Part shown: positions 22,250 to 35,780 of the stretch, one piece after another
Numbering within the stretch: the stretch's first letter is position 1
Layout of the letters: each line of letters opens with the position of its first letter
NCBI GenBank assembly: GCA_002104905.1
Contig: MCFE01000085.1
Location: 114,076 to 178,075 of the forward strand
Length of the DNA: 64,000 bases
DNA from: Basidiobolus meristosporus CBS 931.73
Taxonomy: Eukaryota; Basidiobolomycota; Basidiobolomycetes; Basidiobolales; Basidiobolaceae
Reading direction: 5' to 3'
Notes under the pieces: model-generated
Told to the model about the DNA's origin: nothing
The model's database searches: none
What the model saw: only the letters and a program-made list of their open reading frames with translations
Made by a program: the position numbers and the translations under genes

Positions 22250-25200
22250 TTAAGCAGATTCTTGCAACATCTTGTATCGATGCACACTGCCGTAGCTATG
22301 ATAGGCCCTTTCTGTTGGCAGACGCTTAGCCGTCTCCTTGGAATTCTCATTGCTCATGGGTTCTCCCCAACCACCGCCACCAGGAGTGCAAATGACGATT
22401 CGGTCACCTGCACCAACGATCACTGAGTTCTTACCTCCCAGGTTGACCGTGGCCCCATTCTTGCGAATCCATAAGTTCAATCCAGTTGCACCATCGTGTC
22501 CGCCATTCAGCCCATAGGGATGGAATACACGACGTTCCGAAAGGATAGACGCGTTCAGTCCAGACTCCTGGAATTCCAGGTCGCGAATGACGCCGTCTCC
22601 GCCAGCATTCAGCCCATCGCCGCCAGAGTTCGCCCGCAAGGAAAACTCCCTCAAGATTACCGGATAGCGACGTTCCAAAATCTCTGGATCGGTGATACGG
22701 GTATTGGTCATGTGAGTATGAACACCACTCTGGCCAGCCCAATCAGGGCCAGCACCACTGCCACCCGCAATAGTTTCATAATAACCCCAGCCATTCATTT
22801 GATCATCCGAATCCTTCGGATCGTACCCGAACGTGAAGTTGTTACAATCGCCTTGAGAAGCGGCACATGCTTGGAAGCATTTCAGCACAGTGTCCACCAA
22901 TCGTTGGCTCGTCATCACATTGCCACCCACTACGGCAGCAGTCTCGGAAGGAGATAGGATGGTGCTAGGCGGTATGCGAATGTCAATTGGGTTTAAACAC
23001 CCCTGATTCAGTGGAATTTCCACTCCAACTAAGCTTCGTAGGCAATAGATGATGGCACTGTGTGTGACAGAGAACGGTGTGTTGCAATTGCCATACACCT
23101 CAGGTCCAGTTCCCTCAAAATCAAACACTGCCGAGCCGTCCTCGGCGTTGATGTGGATCCTCAAGTGAATTGGAGTTCCGTCGTCCATGTGGTCCAATGC
23201 CTCCAATGGCTTTCCGTCGAACCGAGAGTAGGTCTCTTTCAGCATCTCCCGAACGGCAATCTCGGCGTTTTCTCGGATGAAGAACATGTAGGCATGAACC
23301 ACCTCCAGGCCATACTCATTGATCAAAGCCTTAACCAGGTTGATCCCTTTTTGGTTGGCTGCCACTTGAGCTTTGAGGTCGGAGATGTTGTCTTTGAGGC
23401 AGCGGGTTCCACTGCATCCAGGATATTGGGCTGGATCCTCAGCCAAGATTTTGGTGATGCCTTTCAACTGGAATTGGCCCTTCTCCACCAATTTAAAGGA
23501 CTTGACTGCCGCCCCCTCTTCATACAGTTCCTTAGAGTGAGGGGGCATGGATCCAGGCAAAATCCCACCAATATCTGCATGGTGACCTCTAGAAGCAACA
23601 AAGAAAACGATCTTCCCTTGATCAAACACAGGGGTTATGACGGTGATGTCAGGGAGATGTGAGCCACCGGCAGTTGGATGGTTGGAAAGAATCACATCCC
23701 CTTCGTAGAGGTCGTCCTTGTAGTACTCCAGTTGATAACGAACAGCGTGACTCAAACTGCCCAAATGTACCGGAATATGCGGGGCGTTTGCCACCAAGCC
23801 ACCATCTGGTCCGAAGAGCGCGCAAGAGAAGTCCAATCTCTCTTTGATATTGGTAGAAATGGCAGTTTTCTGCAACGTACGGCCCATTTGCTCGGCAATA
23901 CTCATAAAGCGATGGGAGAATATGGACAGTTGGATAGGGTCGAGCTCCGCAGTAATGGCTGCCTTGTTGCCATCCCCCAAGGTGATCATTACTTGACTGG
24001 AAGTAATGAGGGCAGTGCATTCTGGCTCAACAAGAATCGTACTATTGGCATCAATGATCATTGCAGGGCCGATCACGTTCTCGCCCACCTCAAGGTCCTC
24101 CAGTTTATAAACAGGAGTTTCCTGGCGCCCACCTTCGAAGTAGATAGATGTCGTAAGCGCAGCTTTTGAGGCATCCACAGGTTTGATGTGGAGCTTGACA
24201 GCCTCCTTGTAAACAGATTCGTCAAGGTTCTGCTCACTACTTCCAATACCACGAATACGAATGTCGTCAACGATGATCTCACGATCAGTGAGGACGAACC
24301 CGAACTCTTGTTGATATTGCTTTTCAAAGCTAGATGAGAAATCCCAGCTATCGTCAGGTTTAAGAGTCATCATAGCACAGTCTGTACCATTGTATCTCAA
24401 ATTAAGATAAATCTCACAACTGATATGTTCATCGGAAAAGCCTCGGCCTTCCAGTTCTTCCTTACACAACTTGGTCAAGGCCTCCACTTTCTGTTGAATA
24501 AGCTTCATGGATTTCTCGGAATAAGTCACGGCACTAGGCTCTTGGATCTCGTGAACCACCTGAGCAAGGCCAAGCCCGTAGGCTGAAAGAACAGAAGAAT
24601 ACCGGTGAACAAGAATCTTACGGATGCCTAGGGTGCGAGCAATCGCGCAAGCATGCTGGCCGCCGGCGCCACCAAAGCAGGCGAGGACGTGATTGCCAGT
24701 GTCGTATCCCTTGGCTTCGGTTAGTGCGCGGATAGGTCTGCACATGGTTTCGTTGGCAACACGGATGAATCCATAAGCAATTTCGTCGATCGATTTCTCG
24801 TTTTCGTTGTGTTCGCTGTTGATTTCCTTGGATAGGGCTTCAAAGTTCTTACGAGAAGCCTCAGCATCCAGGGCCTCATCCTCGTTGGGACCGAATATCT
24901 TCGGGAAAAAGTCGGGAACCAGCCTGCCTAGAATGAGATTGGCATCGGTAACTGTAAGAGGGCCACCCTTCCTATATACAAGTTAGCGCCTGAGTGACTA
25001 GATAAGCGTGGAATGGTTCGCATACCTGTAGCATGTGGGTCCTGGGTGAGCACTAGCGCTCTAACGAATCAATGATTAATGGTATTGTAGGGCTAATCAT
25101 TCCACAAAGAATCCCAAACCTCCGGTCCGACAACAAACAGACCATTTCTGTAAAACAATCTAGATCCGCCTCCAGCAGCTACGGTATTAATGTCCAACTG

Positions 25201-26655
25201 TGGAGCTTGAATGGTGACACCGGCAGTGGTGGTTTCGTAAACGTGCTCATAACGGCCATCATATCGAGAAACATCTAGATTGCAGTATTAGCCAAGCAAC
25301 TACGTAGTCTAATGCGAAGCGCACTATATCACCTGTACTGGTGCCACCCATATCGAAACCAATCACCGGGGTATTCTCGTCCTCGTCAAAACAGGTGAGT
25401 GCATATCCAACAACCCCGGCCGCAGGGCCAGATAAAATGGCTCTAAAGCCGGAAAACGCATCAACTGGCGTGAGGCCACCGTCAGACTGCATAAACTGCA
25501 ATGAGACATTCTTCAAGTTCTCGTCGAACCCCGAGGTAAAACCATCAATGTATTTCTTGATGCATGGAGTTAGATAAGCATCGGCGGTGGCTGAATCTCC
25601 TCTTGGAACTATCTTGATCATAGGCATGATGGACGACGACAAAGTGACGTGCGAAAATCCAATTTGACTAGCAAGCTCTCCAATGGATTGCTCATGTTCT
25701 AGTTGAATGCGTAAGGTTAGGCCTATTGCTGATCAATGCCACAAAAGACAGTCTTACCAGGATATGTATATGAATGCATAGTACAGACTGCGATACTGCG
25801 GAACCCCTCTTCGTAGAGTTGGGTGAGATCTTGCCTCACCTTGTCCATATCTTGCAAATGGATGAGTCAATATCCTAATTGTTAATTGTGTGTATGCATA
25901 CCTGGCTTTTTAAGTATACGGACGTATTCTCCGGATATTCCCTTGACAATATCACTATCATCAGTGTTGACATTCTCTTGCTCGGCAAGGCCTTTCGGGC
26001 TTGAGGTGTACCCGATTAAAGTGATTCTAGAATAGCATTTATGAGCGTTTGTCCCGAGGGAAATGTATCGCCAACTAACCTTTCGTCGATTTCAACCACC
26101 TTTTGGTACAGAACCTCAGGCTTCTGTATAGAAAGGTCGAATATTCTCGGGCGAGATTGATTTCCTTAGATGCGCACCAGATAAATATTGGCATTGCAGG
26201 ATGCAAGAAACAATAAATTTCATCAATACCTATATTGAGCAAATCCTTGAACCCTTTAGTGATGAGCAACGCGCAGCGCTCACCATTTCGCTCTAGCAGT
26301 GCATTGGTAGCAACTGTGGTGCCCATGCGGATCGATTCTGGAAGGAAAACCAACGTCAAACAACGCTTAAGCCAGAATCCATGCTCAAAAGGCATATACC
26401 GATCAAGGAGGTGTCTACTAAATTCTCCCGTGGGTGAGGTTTGCCAGTTGCAATCTCTAGAATGCGACGAATCCCTTCACGGGGTGCGTCAGGATAGTTT
26501 TGTGGGTCAACACTTAGTAGCTTCAATACTACATTCTTTCGGCCGTTTGGGTAGTCTTCCGACTTCGGCACTGGTATAGAGGCTACGCAATCGGTGAAAG
26601 TGCCGCCTCTATCAATGCAGATACGAATGCCCTCTTTTCTTTCTTGAACTGGCAT
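22250..26655 (-). CDS. OXP1: 5-oxoprolinase (ATP-hydrolysing)
   Basis: Opens 5-oxo-L-proline to glutamate with ATP hydrolysis in the gamma-glutamyl (glutathione) cycle, EC 3.5.2.9. About 1,300 residues, the usual size of the eukaryotic single-chain enzyme. ATG 26655 opens [20 protein letters not shown], the hydantoinase A N-terminal phosphate-binding start. Several introns follow in the first 2 kb: one at about 25049-25110 joins VVGPE to [12 protein letters not shown] and another near 24970-25025 joins to [16 protein letters not shown]. The last 831-codon open frame holds [15 protein letters not shown] and then the hydantoinase B half ([56 protein letters not shown]). No break in frame once introns are removed. 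Confidence 0.94.
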
Positions 26656-26982
26656 AACTGCAATATTGGCTTGGGTACTAAATGTGCTTGGAGAAGTTAT
26701 ATAGCACCACACTAGAATTTATGGCTTGGATCAAACGCATGTAGATCGAGATTTGCTGTGATATCAATATTACTCCATGATTACTAATGCTATCCATTGT
26801 AGTACACCACTAATTCAGTAGGTGGCTTATTTCACCTCGGTTGACCGGATTTAATCAAGATCTTAAGCACGATTGGAACTCAACGGCGTAGGGTTAGGGT
26901 AAGGCCAGGGAAAATTTTGTTTACTATTCTGTATTTGAACAATAGTTGCCTCGAAAGGCGAAAGGACTTGGATTTACCCATT
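26656..26982. promoter_or_regulatory. Divergent promoter of 5-oxoprolinase and RbfA-like genes, with TTAGGG pair
   Basis: The 327-bp gap lies between two divergent starts. At 26889-26900 the plus strand reads TAGGGTTAGGGT, a telomere-like double unit about 80 bp upstream of ATG 26983. Factors of the Tbf1/TRF class bind such units in fungi and are linked to ribosome-biogenesis promoters; the role here is inferred. Confidence 0.4.
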
Positions 26983-27849
26983 ATGTCGCTTGCGATATTC
27001 AGACGCTTACCGCTCATCCGCGCACACAAGCCAGTTGCCAGCAAATGCTTCGGAACTCTTAGCAGTTTATACAGTAAGAGTGGGTCGAGTAACGAAGGGG
27101 TTTCCGAGCCTACCGGTGGCTTTCGGAGAACTGTGGATTTACATGAATTTGTCAAAGACCAATACATGATCCCGGGGAAATTCCTGCATTTTTTTCAAGA
27201 CCGGAAGCGACCAAGAACCATGAGGGAGAGTAAGGTAAGTGAACAATTCCCCTCCTCCTGAATCGTGGCTTTGTATTGATTTCTCTCTCCAGACCGAAGA
27301 TACAGTTAAAAAGGTGGGCTCGAAACGGAGCGGCTTTAAAAAGATCGAGGTCGAGTATTCGGATACGCTTCGGAAGCAAATCGCCAACACTATAAGGAAG
27401 GCTACCCTCAAAGCCATGGCAACCAGCAAAGTACCGCACCAATATCTACACTCGGTAAATTGGGACTTGGTCGAGGTAGTTTGGTTCATTTTTTGGACTG
27501 ATACGAAGTTGCTCCGGTATTTACAGCATATTTCATCCAGGTATCACTCTCAGACGACCTGAAAAAGGCCAAGATCTGGTGGAGACCTGCTATACCGGAC
27601 GGTGAAAATATAGATGAGGTATGTCGTGATTGGACTGTGTGGCTAGGATCGGCTAGAGTTGACTGATACTATGTGCCTTAGGAAATGATGGAAGAGCTGT
27701 TTCAAGCTTATGAAAGGCCTTTGTGTTCTATGGTTTACCGGCATCTTCCTATGAGAAAGCCTCCGATCATATCGTTTGTAAAAGAAGATGCTTACAAAGA
27801 TGAAACAGAGAGATTACTAGAGAAGATTGCTAAAGAAACATCAAACTGA
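26983..27849 (+). CDS. Mitochondrial ribosome-binding factor A-like protein
   Basis: Four exons (26983-27234, 27293-27475, 27541-27618, 27682-27849), all phase 0, give 226 residues. The first exon looks like a mitochondrial presequence (MSLAIFRRLPLIRAHKPVAS, rich in R and S, no acid). The RbfA-type KH domain covers exons 2-4: DTLRKQIANTIRKATL, VNWDLVEVVSLSDDLKKAKI, then VYRHLPMRKPPIISFVKED and the closing DETERLLEKI, matching the bacterial pattern of helix, strand, RRELAxxLxLRxxPxLxF and final helix. RbfA family proteins help mature the small ribosomal subunit; here probably that of mitochondria. Some internal initiation upstream is possible, but ATG 26983 fits targeting best. Confidence 0.8.
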
Positions 27850-28216
27850 TCGCAAATCAACCATTCATCCATGTCTCGTACTGTTGTAAATTTCATAAAA
27901 AGACGATTTCCGATGAGAGCACTATCCTTTGACGACTATGTCATAGAAACTGGCTTCTAAAGCACCACTCCATTACTTGCAGGCAATGTACAGTTTTGTT
28001 GAACTCATGACAATTTGTTCCACCCAACGGCAATGCAACTCCATGTAACCCCAGCGTGAATTCAACAATAGTGAAGATGGATTTGTTTGTTGTGTAGTTG
28101 ATTCCGAAGCCCCTTCAAGCTTTGAGCATAGCTATAAAATCGAGTGCGCTTAGCATGGACCGAACCAAAATATTTCACCCCAATCGATATTCTTATCCAT
28201 AGTGAGTTCAATTTAG
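27850..28216. other. Intergenic upstream of the secreted orphan
   Basis: A 367-bp spacer. A TATAAAA box lies at about 28134, roughly 80 bp before ATG 28217, a clear TATA promoter position for the next gene. Confidence 0.5.
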
Positions 28217-28717
28217 ATGCATCAATCTAAAATCTTATGGATGTTGATGATGCTGTTCTTGGCACTTCATACGGCCTCACAGTCGTTCAATGATGGGTTT
28301 GTTGAGGATGTGGGCCGCAGAGCAACCATGAGGAGAGAAGATTTCAGACCTAGGCGTGGATCATTTCGTAGTGTTGAACTTGAGGAAGAGGATTTGGAGC
28401 TGGATGAGATCGATGATGAACCCCATAACAGACACGAGGAGCAAGTTCAACCCCCAAATCGTAGACCAAGGATTGATATGGGTAGAAATAAGAGAATAGA
28501 TCGAACAGGCCCCCCTCGTGACAGACCGAATATACGTGAGGAGCCATCTTCGCCGGAGGAGGAGCCTGAAGAAGCAAACAACACGGAGGAAGTCAAGTTT
28601 GTGAACACTCCTATCAAGAACCCGAAGGACTGCGTTATTTTGGCCTTGAATAATGGAGCCGCATGCCTTGATCCGAAATCGTTTGGAAAAGGAAAGCCAC
28701 CAGCACCGCCAGCATGA
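28217..28717 (+). CDS. Small secreted orphan protein, charged and disordered
   Basis: A single-exon frame of 166 residues with an ATG start. It opens with a convincing signal peptide: basic residue, then ILWMLMMLFLALHTASQS with a likely cut near TASQS. The mature part is very rich in R, E, D and P (for example LEEEDLELDEIDDEP then Arg-Pro stretches), predicted disordered, with an RR pair after the signal that could be a processing site. The only two mature cysteines lie near the C-terminus (NPKDCVILALNNGAACLDP), a hydrophobic patch that could form one disulfide, followed by a GKGKPPAPPA tail. A TATA box upstream supports expression. I do not recognise a family; secreted effector, wall-associated or matrix protein are all possible. 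Confidence 0.65.
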   Translation: MHQSKILWMLMMLFLALHTASQSFNDGFVEDVGRRATMRREDFRPRRGSFRSVELEEEDLELDEIDDEPHNRHEEQVQPPNRRPRIDMGRNKRIDRTGPPRDRPNIREEPSSPEEEPEEANNTEEVKFVNTPIKNPKDCVILALNNGAACLDPKSFGKGKPPAPPA

Positions 28718-28804
28718 ATGATACCTTATATATGCCAATAACTACCAACTACCATATTGTCAAGTCGATTAAAGAGGCCAAAATTTATTAACAAAAGCAA
28801 TAGT

Positions 28805-31800
28805 CTATTCATCATGCTCGATAAGATCGTTCTCAATCAATTTCTCAATAAACGAAATGTCCGGCTTATTTAACGAGTAGGTGTCTTGATATACGTGAAG
28901 ACTGATGTATTTTACGAAGAAGCTCAGTTCACTTGCTTTGGTGATCCTTCTCATGTGCAGCATAGGCCGTTTGCTCTTCAAGGACGTCGAGGTCAGTTCG
29001 GCAACCTGGGTCAGCTCCTGTGAGAACAAGGTAAGTGTGGGTCCGACTGATGCTACCATGCTCCCCAACATATACCTGGTTGGCCATTTCTACGGAATTC
29101 TCCGATATCTTTGGATCGATCTTTTCCAACAACCCATGCGACGCAGCCGAAACTTTCGAAACATCCACACCATCAGTGATGAAAATCCATTGATGTCTGA
29201 ATGGGCGGTGTCAGTACAAGGGGCAAGCTGCTTCATGCCACACGAATAACTTACATTTGAAATTCATCAGTGCCAAGAGTGAACACAAGGTCCAGGAACT
29301 TACAGGCAGCCAGCATTAGATCACACTGCAGCGAATTTTCCACGCCTTTTTGACGGAACATCTCAAACAATCGAATCTGCAATCGAGCCTCGCATTAGCG
29401 AGGATTCACTACCGCACCAACTTCAATAACTTACCAACTCAGTTAACAACACGGGCCAGAAATTGGCCAGGTGGCGAGGTGCGATTCTGACAAGAAGCAC
29501 CCGTAAACACAGATATATCTGCAGTACACCAGTTACCAGATGAGCCAATCGCAATAGTTCGAAAGAGAACATTTACCTCCACATGTACCAACTCTTCCGC
29601 ATTGGATTTCACTAATTCCACCAACTTCTCTTGGATCGTTGGAAGGATGGAGAGGTATTGGTCGTGAGTACCCGAAAAGATGATAAACGAGAGGCGACGG
29701 AGCATTTGGACCCTGTTCAACATTTCCTGCTCCTTACTGCTGAACAACGCTGAGGGCGATGCGGTGATTTTACCTTGAATAAAATGGGTGAATAACCAAA
29801 CTCAGAGCCCATCAACCAGGTCTGTATCTCTACCTAGGACTTCAGCGAACCGCTCCTTTTCGTAAGAGATGGTAGATTGAATCATTTTGCTCCATTTGCG
29901 CGAGAGCTCCGGATACAAGGGGAAGAACTGGGTGTCCATGAAGTAGTCCCACACTTCCTTTCGCCAGATTTTGTATGTAGACGAGTTCCTGCTGGCTGCC
30001 AACAGGATATCAAGTACAGCTTCCATGTAATGGCTGTTGCTGCGTACAAAACAACCGCGGGTTAGATCAAAAGACCGATCTGATCTGACTTGATGATTAC
30101 AATACCTAGTAGGGCTCTTCAACACTGGTGAGATGATATAGTAGACCAGGTTAGAGAAGATGGTGGTGATCCGGTCCTGCTCGCCAAGAAGATTGTTGAG
30201 GTTGGGTATGACATCGGTAGCTATGTATTCCATAAGCTAAACAGACAGCGGTGAGATTTTCGATTGGAAGCGGACTTCCCCGGAGCAACTTACATTTTGG
30301 AACATCCGAATCTCTCTCTCCCTCAAAAACTGCTCCGTCTCTCTCGGGATTTTATCGCTCAGATCTCTTGTGTACTTTGTTTGCAGCGCTTGGACTTTGA
30401 AAGAACATCGTCAATAGCTGCGATGCTAGTATTGAGGGGGCACACTTACGCTGATACTGGTCGACTAAATCATCCACTTCCCTGGTGGATTTTCGAGACC
30501 ACATCCCCAAGCTAAACAATTTTCCGACCAAGAGAATCGAGTAATCAAGGATGCGTTGGTACACGTCCTATGCAGAGTTGACTTGAGTTGACTTGGATAT
30601 CCATATAGAATAGTGGATGAAACTCATACCCGTGCTTCGCGGTGAATCTTACGCTCCGAGATGATGGTTGAGGACAGCTTCAAGTACACGGTGGTGAGTA
30701 ATCTGCGCCAACAAAAAGGTTATCGCTCGGTGGGTCAGAGAGAAGCTCAAGAGTGACCTACCTTAATATATGAGGAAAGATGAATTTGTGACCCGACGGG
30801 TTATGAAAGTACTCTCTGGCGAATCGAATACAATAATTCCATATATCGACCGAGGCATCAGACTCCAGTTCCATCTGGCAATAAGACTCCAGATATTTGA
30901 TAATGGCCAGGCTGTTTAGTTCGGAGAAGTCGTTGGCTTTCTTTCCCTTGTGTTGTGTGGCCGTCCGTTTTCTAACACTTTCCAGCAGAGTAGGTATAAC
31001 AAAATCTGGTTTGGCCTTCGGTAAAGATCTAAAGAGCTCAATACTGGTGTTGTCAATGGGCTCCTTTGTCTGTCGGAGGCAACATTAGTGGTGTGCTACA
31101 TGCACAAGCCCATAGTTTAGACCAACCTCGGCTGATATCACGGACAGGTTGTTTAGAACCCATATGCCGGCAAAAGCTTCAGATACTTCGATTGGCTGAA
31201 TAGTATACAATCGGAAGAGGAACATCTTTAAGCAGCTACAAATCTTATTTTTTGAGGGGTCGGCAGTCGTTACAAGGCCATCGTGTTTCTTGCCCTCGTC
31301 CTGGGTGATCCTCCGAACGACCAGCCATGTGGTATACAGTATGTCATGGATGTTAAAGAGCTTTTGGAGCACAACTTCGCGCATCTGTTGAAACATTGTT
31401 AGGAAATAGTGGGATGTTTGAAGAGATCAAGCGAGGCTACCTTCTGTCTGGTATTTGCGGTGGTATTGTTGCTGAACTGGTATGGCGAGTCCCAAAATTC
31501 AATGTAGGGCTCGCGATTCTTGGATTTGAACAGCCTGTCCCATGCCACAGAACCATTCAAGGCGTATACGCTAATTTTGTCAAGCCCTTCCAACAGTGCG
31601 ATGATCTGCTCACTAATTGAGTACGCATCTAGCGAAAGCCCCTCGACTTGGCCGGGTCCTTGAAGCTTCTCAACCACCATAGTGATCTGCGAGCAGATGC
31701 AGTTTATCAACGCCTCGACTACATGAGTAGTGAACTCATCGATACACGGTAGTGTTACGACGATAAAATGGAACCAGTCGTAGATAATACTAGAATTAAA

Positions 31801-34800
31801 CTGCGTTGAAATTGCATCAATTAATACGTCGGTAAATATGGATATTGGATGTGGCGATGTTCGGCCGGCCGCCTTGTGATTCTCTGTTGGACGGGGTGCG
31901 AAGTCTTCATGCTCCACCGAAACCAGATCGTCGAACTCATCAGTCTCAGCTGGAGGGTTGGCCGGGTGCGAAATCTGGGGCATAGCCGCTCGTTTCTTTA
32001 CCGATTCCCGAGATAAAGGGGCCAGGTTCAGCACGATATAGAGCAAGGGCAACAAGTATGCTTGGAGTTCAAAATTCCTAGCATCGATGGTTTGTAGTAG
32101 CTTTCTGAACAAAACGTCGCGAATGGTACATGCAAGATTGGAATCCTTCTCATCAGCGTGGCTAACAAAAAGAAACAGGTTGTCGGTGCAGGCACGCTGA
32201 ATATCGTAGTTCAGATGGTGCACAGGCTCAGGGCATTCGGTGGAAAATTCGCTTTGTAGGAAGCGAAGCGAAGCGGCTACAACGATGTGCAAATAGGAAA
32301 GATGATCAAGTTCTTCTATGGTATCTAACAGAACTTTGGAGCGCTCAACAAGAGTTTCATTGCGGACTTGGGTATTTCTGAGCACCCGTAAGAAGGAAGA
32401 ACCGCCTAGCTTCCACAACATCTTTATACAGTGGAATCCGTATGCAACCTGGGCTTCGTCAAAGCGGCTTTCGTATTGATAAAAGTGACAAGTATACTCC
32501 CCATGCTGATGTTCGTATGATATCCAAGATAGATATGGGTCCAGTAAAACCATAGTCAAAATCTCTAAAAAGCTGCTCATCATTGCGATTAGGTCGCTTG
32601 AAGAAACCTGAATATTACTATGAGCAATACCTTTGATGTAGGTGCTGATGGGCAAAGACATGAGAGCGAATCCAGCTCTGAGCAATTCGTGATATTCTAG
32701 GTTCATCATCCTGGAGTGATCCCAAAACAACGAGAAGAGAGCGTGCAAGAACCAAATGGGAGCCATGACGATCAACTAGAATAGAATTTGGACATCAGAA
32801 AGTGGCCACAAAGAAATAATTGGATAAGCCCTACCTGAATGACTCCAAAACACGCTGAATATTTCGAAGGCCTTTATACGAGCCTGGATGGTTTGAGGAG
32901 TCAGCAACTTGGTAACTGCGTTCGGTAAGCAATGGTCACTGGACAAGGTGTGAGCCATCCAAATTAGCTCAACGACTCTGGAGTGTTGCCAAACGTGGTC
33001 TGGGACCAGGAATTCCCATAGCTAGTGAAGTGTCGTTAAAATCGGTTCAAAGTGCCTCCCCAGTCATGCGATGTCGCGTGGTAATCACCTCATTCACAAA
33101 TCTCTCCAAGAACATGTTTTCCTGGACCTGGGCCTCATCCACACATCGATTTGTTTTCACCAGCTTGTATAAGAAAGTGAAAACAAGGTCTAGCAGCGGA
33201 AGGTCGTGTATCTGGGATAGAGCACTCATTAATATGTGTACAGAGGACCCAGCTCATAAAAGAACCTACCTGAAGACAAAAGAGTTTTATCTGCTGTATG
33301 TGGTCGTTGGCGATGAATGAATCTGCCTCTGTGCCATCGACGATCGTGAGACATAGAATCGCCAACTCTTTTAGGATCGCAGCAAAACGCCCTTCTTGTT
33401 TACTGGACTGGCATGTCTGCAGAATAGAGTTGTATGTGTGGTGGATACAGCTTAGAGCCATATTTGCTAACGAGGGGCCTCCAATTATTTCGAAATCATC
33501 TTCATTGCGTCCCTCATGATAGATTTTCTCCGCAAGTGCTATGATATCTTCGTCGGCCTTTAGGGAGCTATTGGCGATGCCTGGTGAAGGTGAGGATTCC
33601 TTGTTGCTTGATTTTTCCTCATTGTCACTGGAGGAGCCATTTTGCGTGGCAAGAGGCATCTCACGAAATTGGTCGGGTGACATGTTCTTTATAAGGGACA
33701 AGCAAGTTTTGATGATAGATTGCTTGTGAGGTAGCTGCGCAAGATATCCCTCTGGACTTTGGCTTTCCTATTAGATGTACATCAGCAACGGGACAGGTTG
33801 ATTTCAGAGGGGACTCGTACCTTTAGTCTATGTAAAAGCACTAGTAGGAAGAGGGGGAAATGAATGCGCAATGTCTCTGAATCACCAAAGGACACATAAT
33901 TGACGATGAAGTCTACCAGATTCAATATCTGAGTGCACGTTAGTTGTCAACATCCGACGGATAAGTGCAAGGAGTACTAACCACGCTGGAGTTGACGTCC
34001 ATCTCATTTGTTAGGGATGTGTACAGAGTCGACCAGAAGAGCCGTGGCTCAACCATACTTATGAACATGTTTGCAGTTTGATAAAGCTGGATCAAGGCGC
34101 AAACCCATTAGTATCACAGTGAGAATGACGATACCGCCGTTAACTTTACCTCTGATTCCTCATGACCACCATCGTAGTGCATTTTAAGAGAGGATAGGAT
34201 ATCTATGAGCAAATCACGCACAATGAAGTACCCAATCTCCCATTTATCCATCAACGATATCAAAACCTTGTAGGGGCGTTGTAGGTCGATCACACTTGCA
34301 CTTTCCGCGAAAAACATCTCCTATAACCGCCTGCTGTTAGAATCCGAGCGCATCGATATATTTGATCGGAAACTTACTTTCATGGCAGAGAGAAGAATAT
34401 TTTTGGAGTAGGTTTCGAAGTATTCCTGCTGCTGCTTTTGTTCCCCAGGTCCTAATGAGAGCTGGCTTCAGAAAACTGGTTTGTAAGCAGTGGAGCTGAT
34501 CTTCTTCCTTACCTAGCAGCCATGTATACAGTCTACGATTTAATGACATGTCTTTCCTCAAGACAACACCGACCGCGTGAGACATAAGTATTTTAAGGTT
34601 CTCTTCCTCAAAAATCCTAAGAATTCACCAACGTTAAGCAGGGGAATCGCATGTAAACAATTTCAATCCACTACATACTGGGACTGCAAAGGAAATCCAT
34701 TGACCAGAAGTTCGAGAATTCCTCTTTGAACTAAAATATCTTTATCCTCTAAAGTTGCTGATATGGCCCTCACCATAAGACCCGTGTCATTCCCTAGTAA

Positions 34801-35780
34801 AAATGCCACGTCTAGATGATAACAGTTAATATATCTAGCATTCTCTGTTGCACTCAACGCTTCGTACCTTCTAGCGATGTGATTTTGGGCATTCTTTGCG
34901 TCAAGAAATTGATAGCGCAGAACCTCAGTTGAGGGGCAGAGATCATGCACAACCACATAGCCTGATAGAAAGACACTGGCCCCACTACATTGCTTAGCTT
35001 ATCCAGTAGGGCGACAACCTTTATATGCAAGCACTGACTAAGCACGTGCAATAGAATTCTGAGACCTCGAGAGAGTTATTTTACCTTCTCAAACAGTTCG
35101 GTACGCTCCTCCTCTAACCCTGGAAGTAGGGCTAGTATGAAGCTCTTCAAACAAGGACTAAGACTTTTCTCTAGAGGTAGGTAATGCTTTTCAAAGATTT
35201 TAAGCAGCTGCGTCTGTATAAGGAGGAAATGTGTTAGCATTGGTCGAGCTTGTGGTCAGCAGTAGCAATTGGAAAATAGATGACCTTGACAGAAGTCGAA
35301 GCGTTCTGCAAAAAAGGAAACAGGCCATATGAATACAAGTGCAGATCCTCTTCAAGCTGACCACTCTGTGAGAGAGATACAATACATTGGTCAGTTTCTA
35401 ATACATCCATAGGACGATATCCTTACGAGAGGGTATACATACACCGATGCTTTGGAAAATGTACTCGTATACTTCTAGAGTTTTCTGATGAACACCTGCT
35501 GGAAGTGCAGGGTTAAGACATTGAGCAAGCCGCTTCGCTACTACAAGCTTGTGAGGAACAAAGGCGTATTGAGGATACGCTTGAAAAGACTAAGGCATCC
35601 AGTTAGTTCTTGTAAAACACGCCCATCAACACAACCCCTAAAGCGAGCACTTACTTTCAAAAGCCTTCCCAGAAAAGCTATAACATCTGCCCATTCGTTG
35701 ACCGACTCGAACGAATTGAGGATTCTCTCAACGAGCAATATATATTTGTGGTACTTGGAGTCAATTTGTGGTTGCTCCAT
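28805..35780 (-). CDS. DOP1: DOP1 (Dopey) family trafficking protein
   Basis: Very large protein (about 1,800 residues, many small introns) that acts with Mon2 and a Neo1-type flippase in endosome-Golgi traffic. The diagnostic Dopey N-terminal domain is clear: ATG 35780 gives MEQPQIDSKYHKYILLVERI, then SFESVNEWADVIAFLGRLLK. After a 5' intron ending in CCTTAG it continues SFQAYPQYAFVPHKLVVAKR, LAQCLNPALPAGVHQKTLEV and YEYIFQSIG. The middle is a helical repeat-like body with one long exon (31399 to about 32775) and C-terminal helices ending FIEKLIENDLIEHDE at the stop at 28805. Outside the N-terminal domain the family is poorly conserved, so exact exon borders are uncertain. It shares a 399-bp divergent promoter region with RPS2. 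Confidence 0.88.

Noticed and set aside
23060-23662. A 200-codon plus-strand frame opposite 5-oxoprolinase
   Set aside because: No recognisable domain and wholly inside the conserved hydantoinase B region of the other strand.
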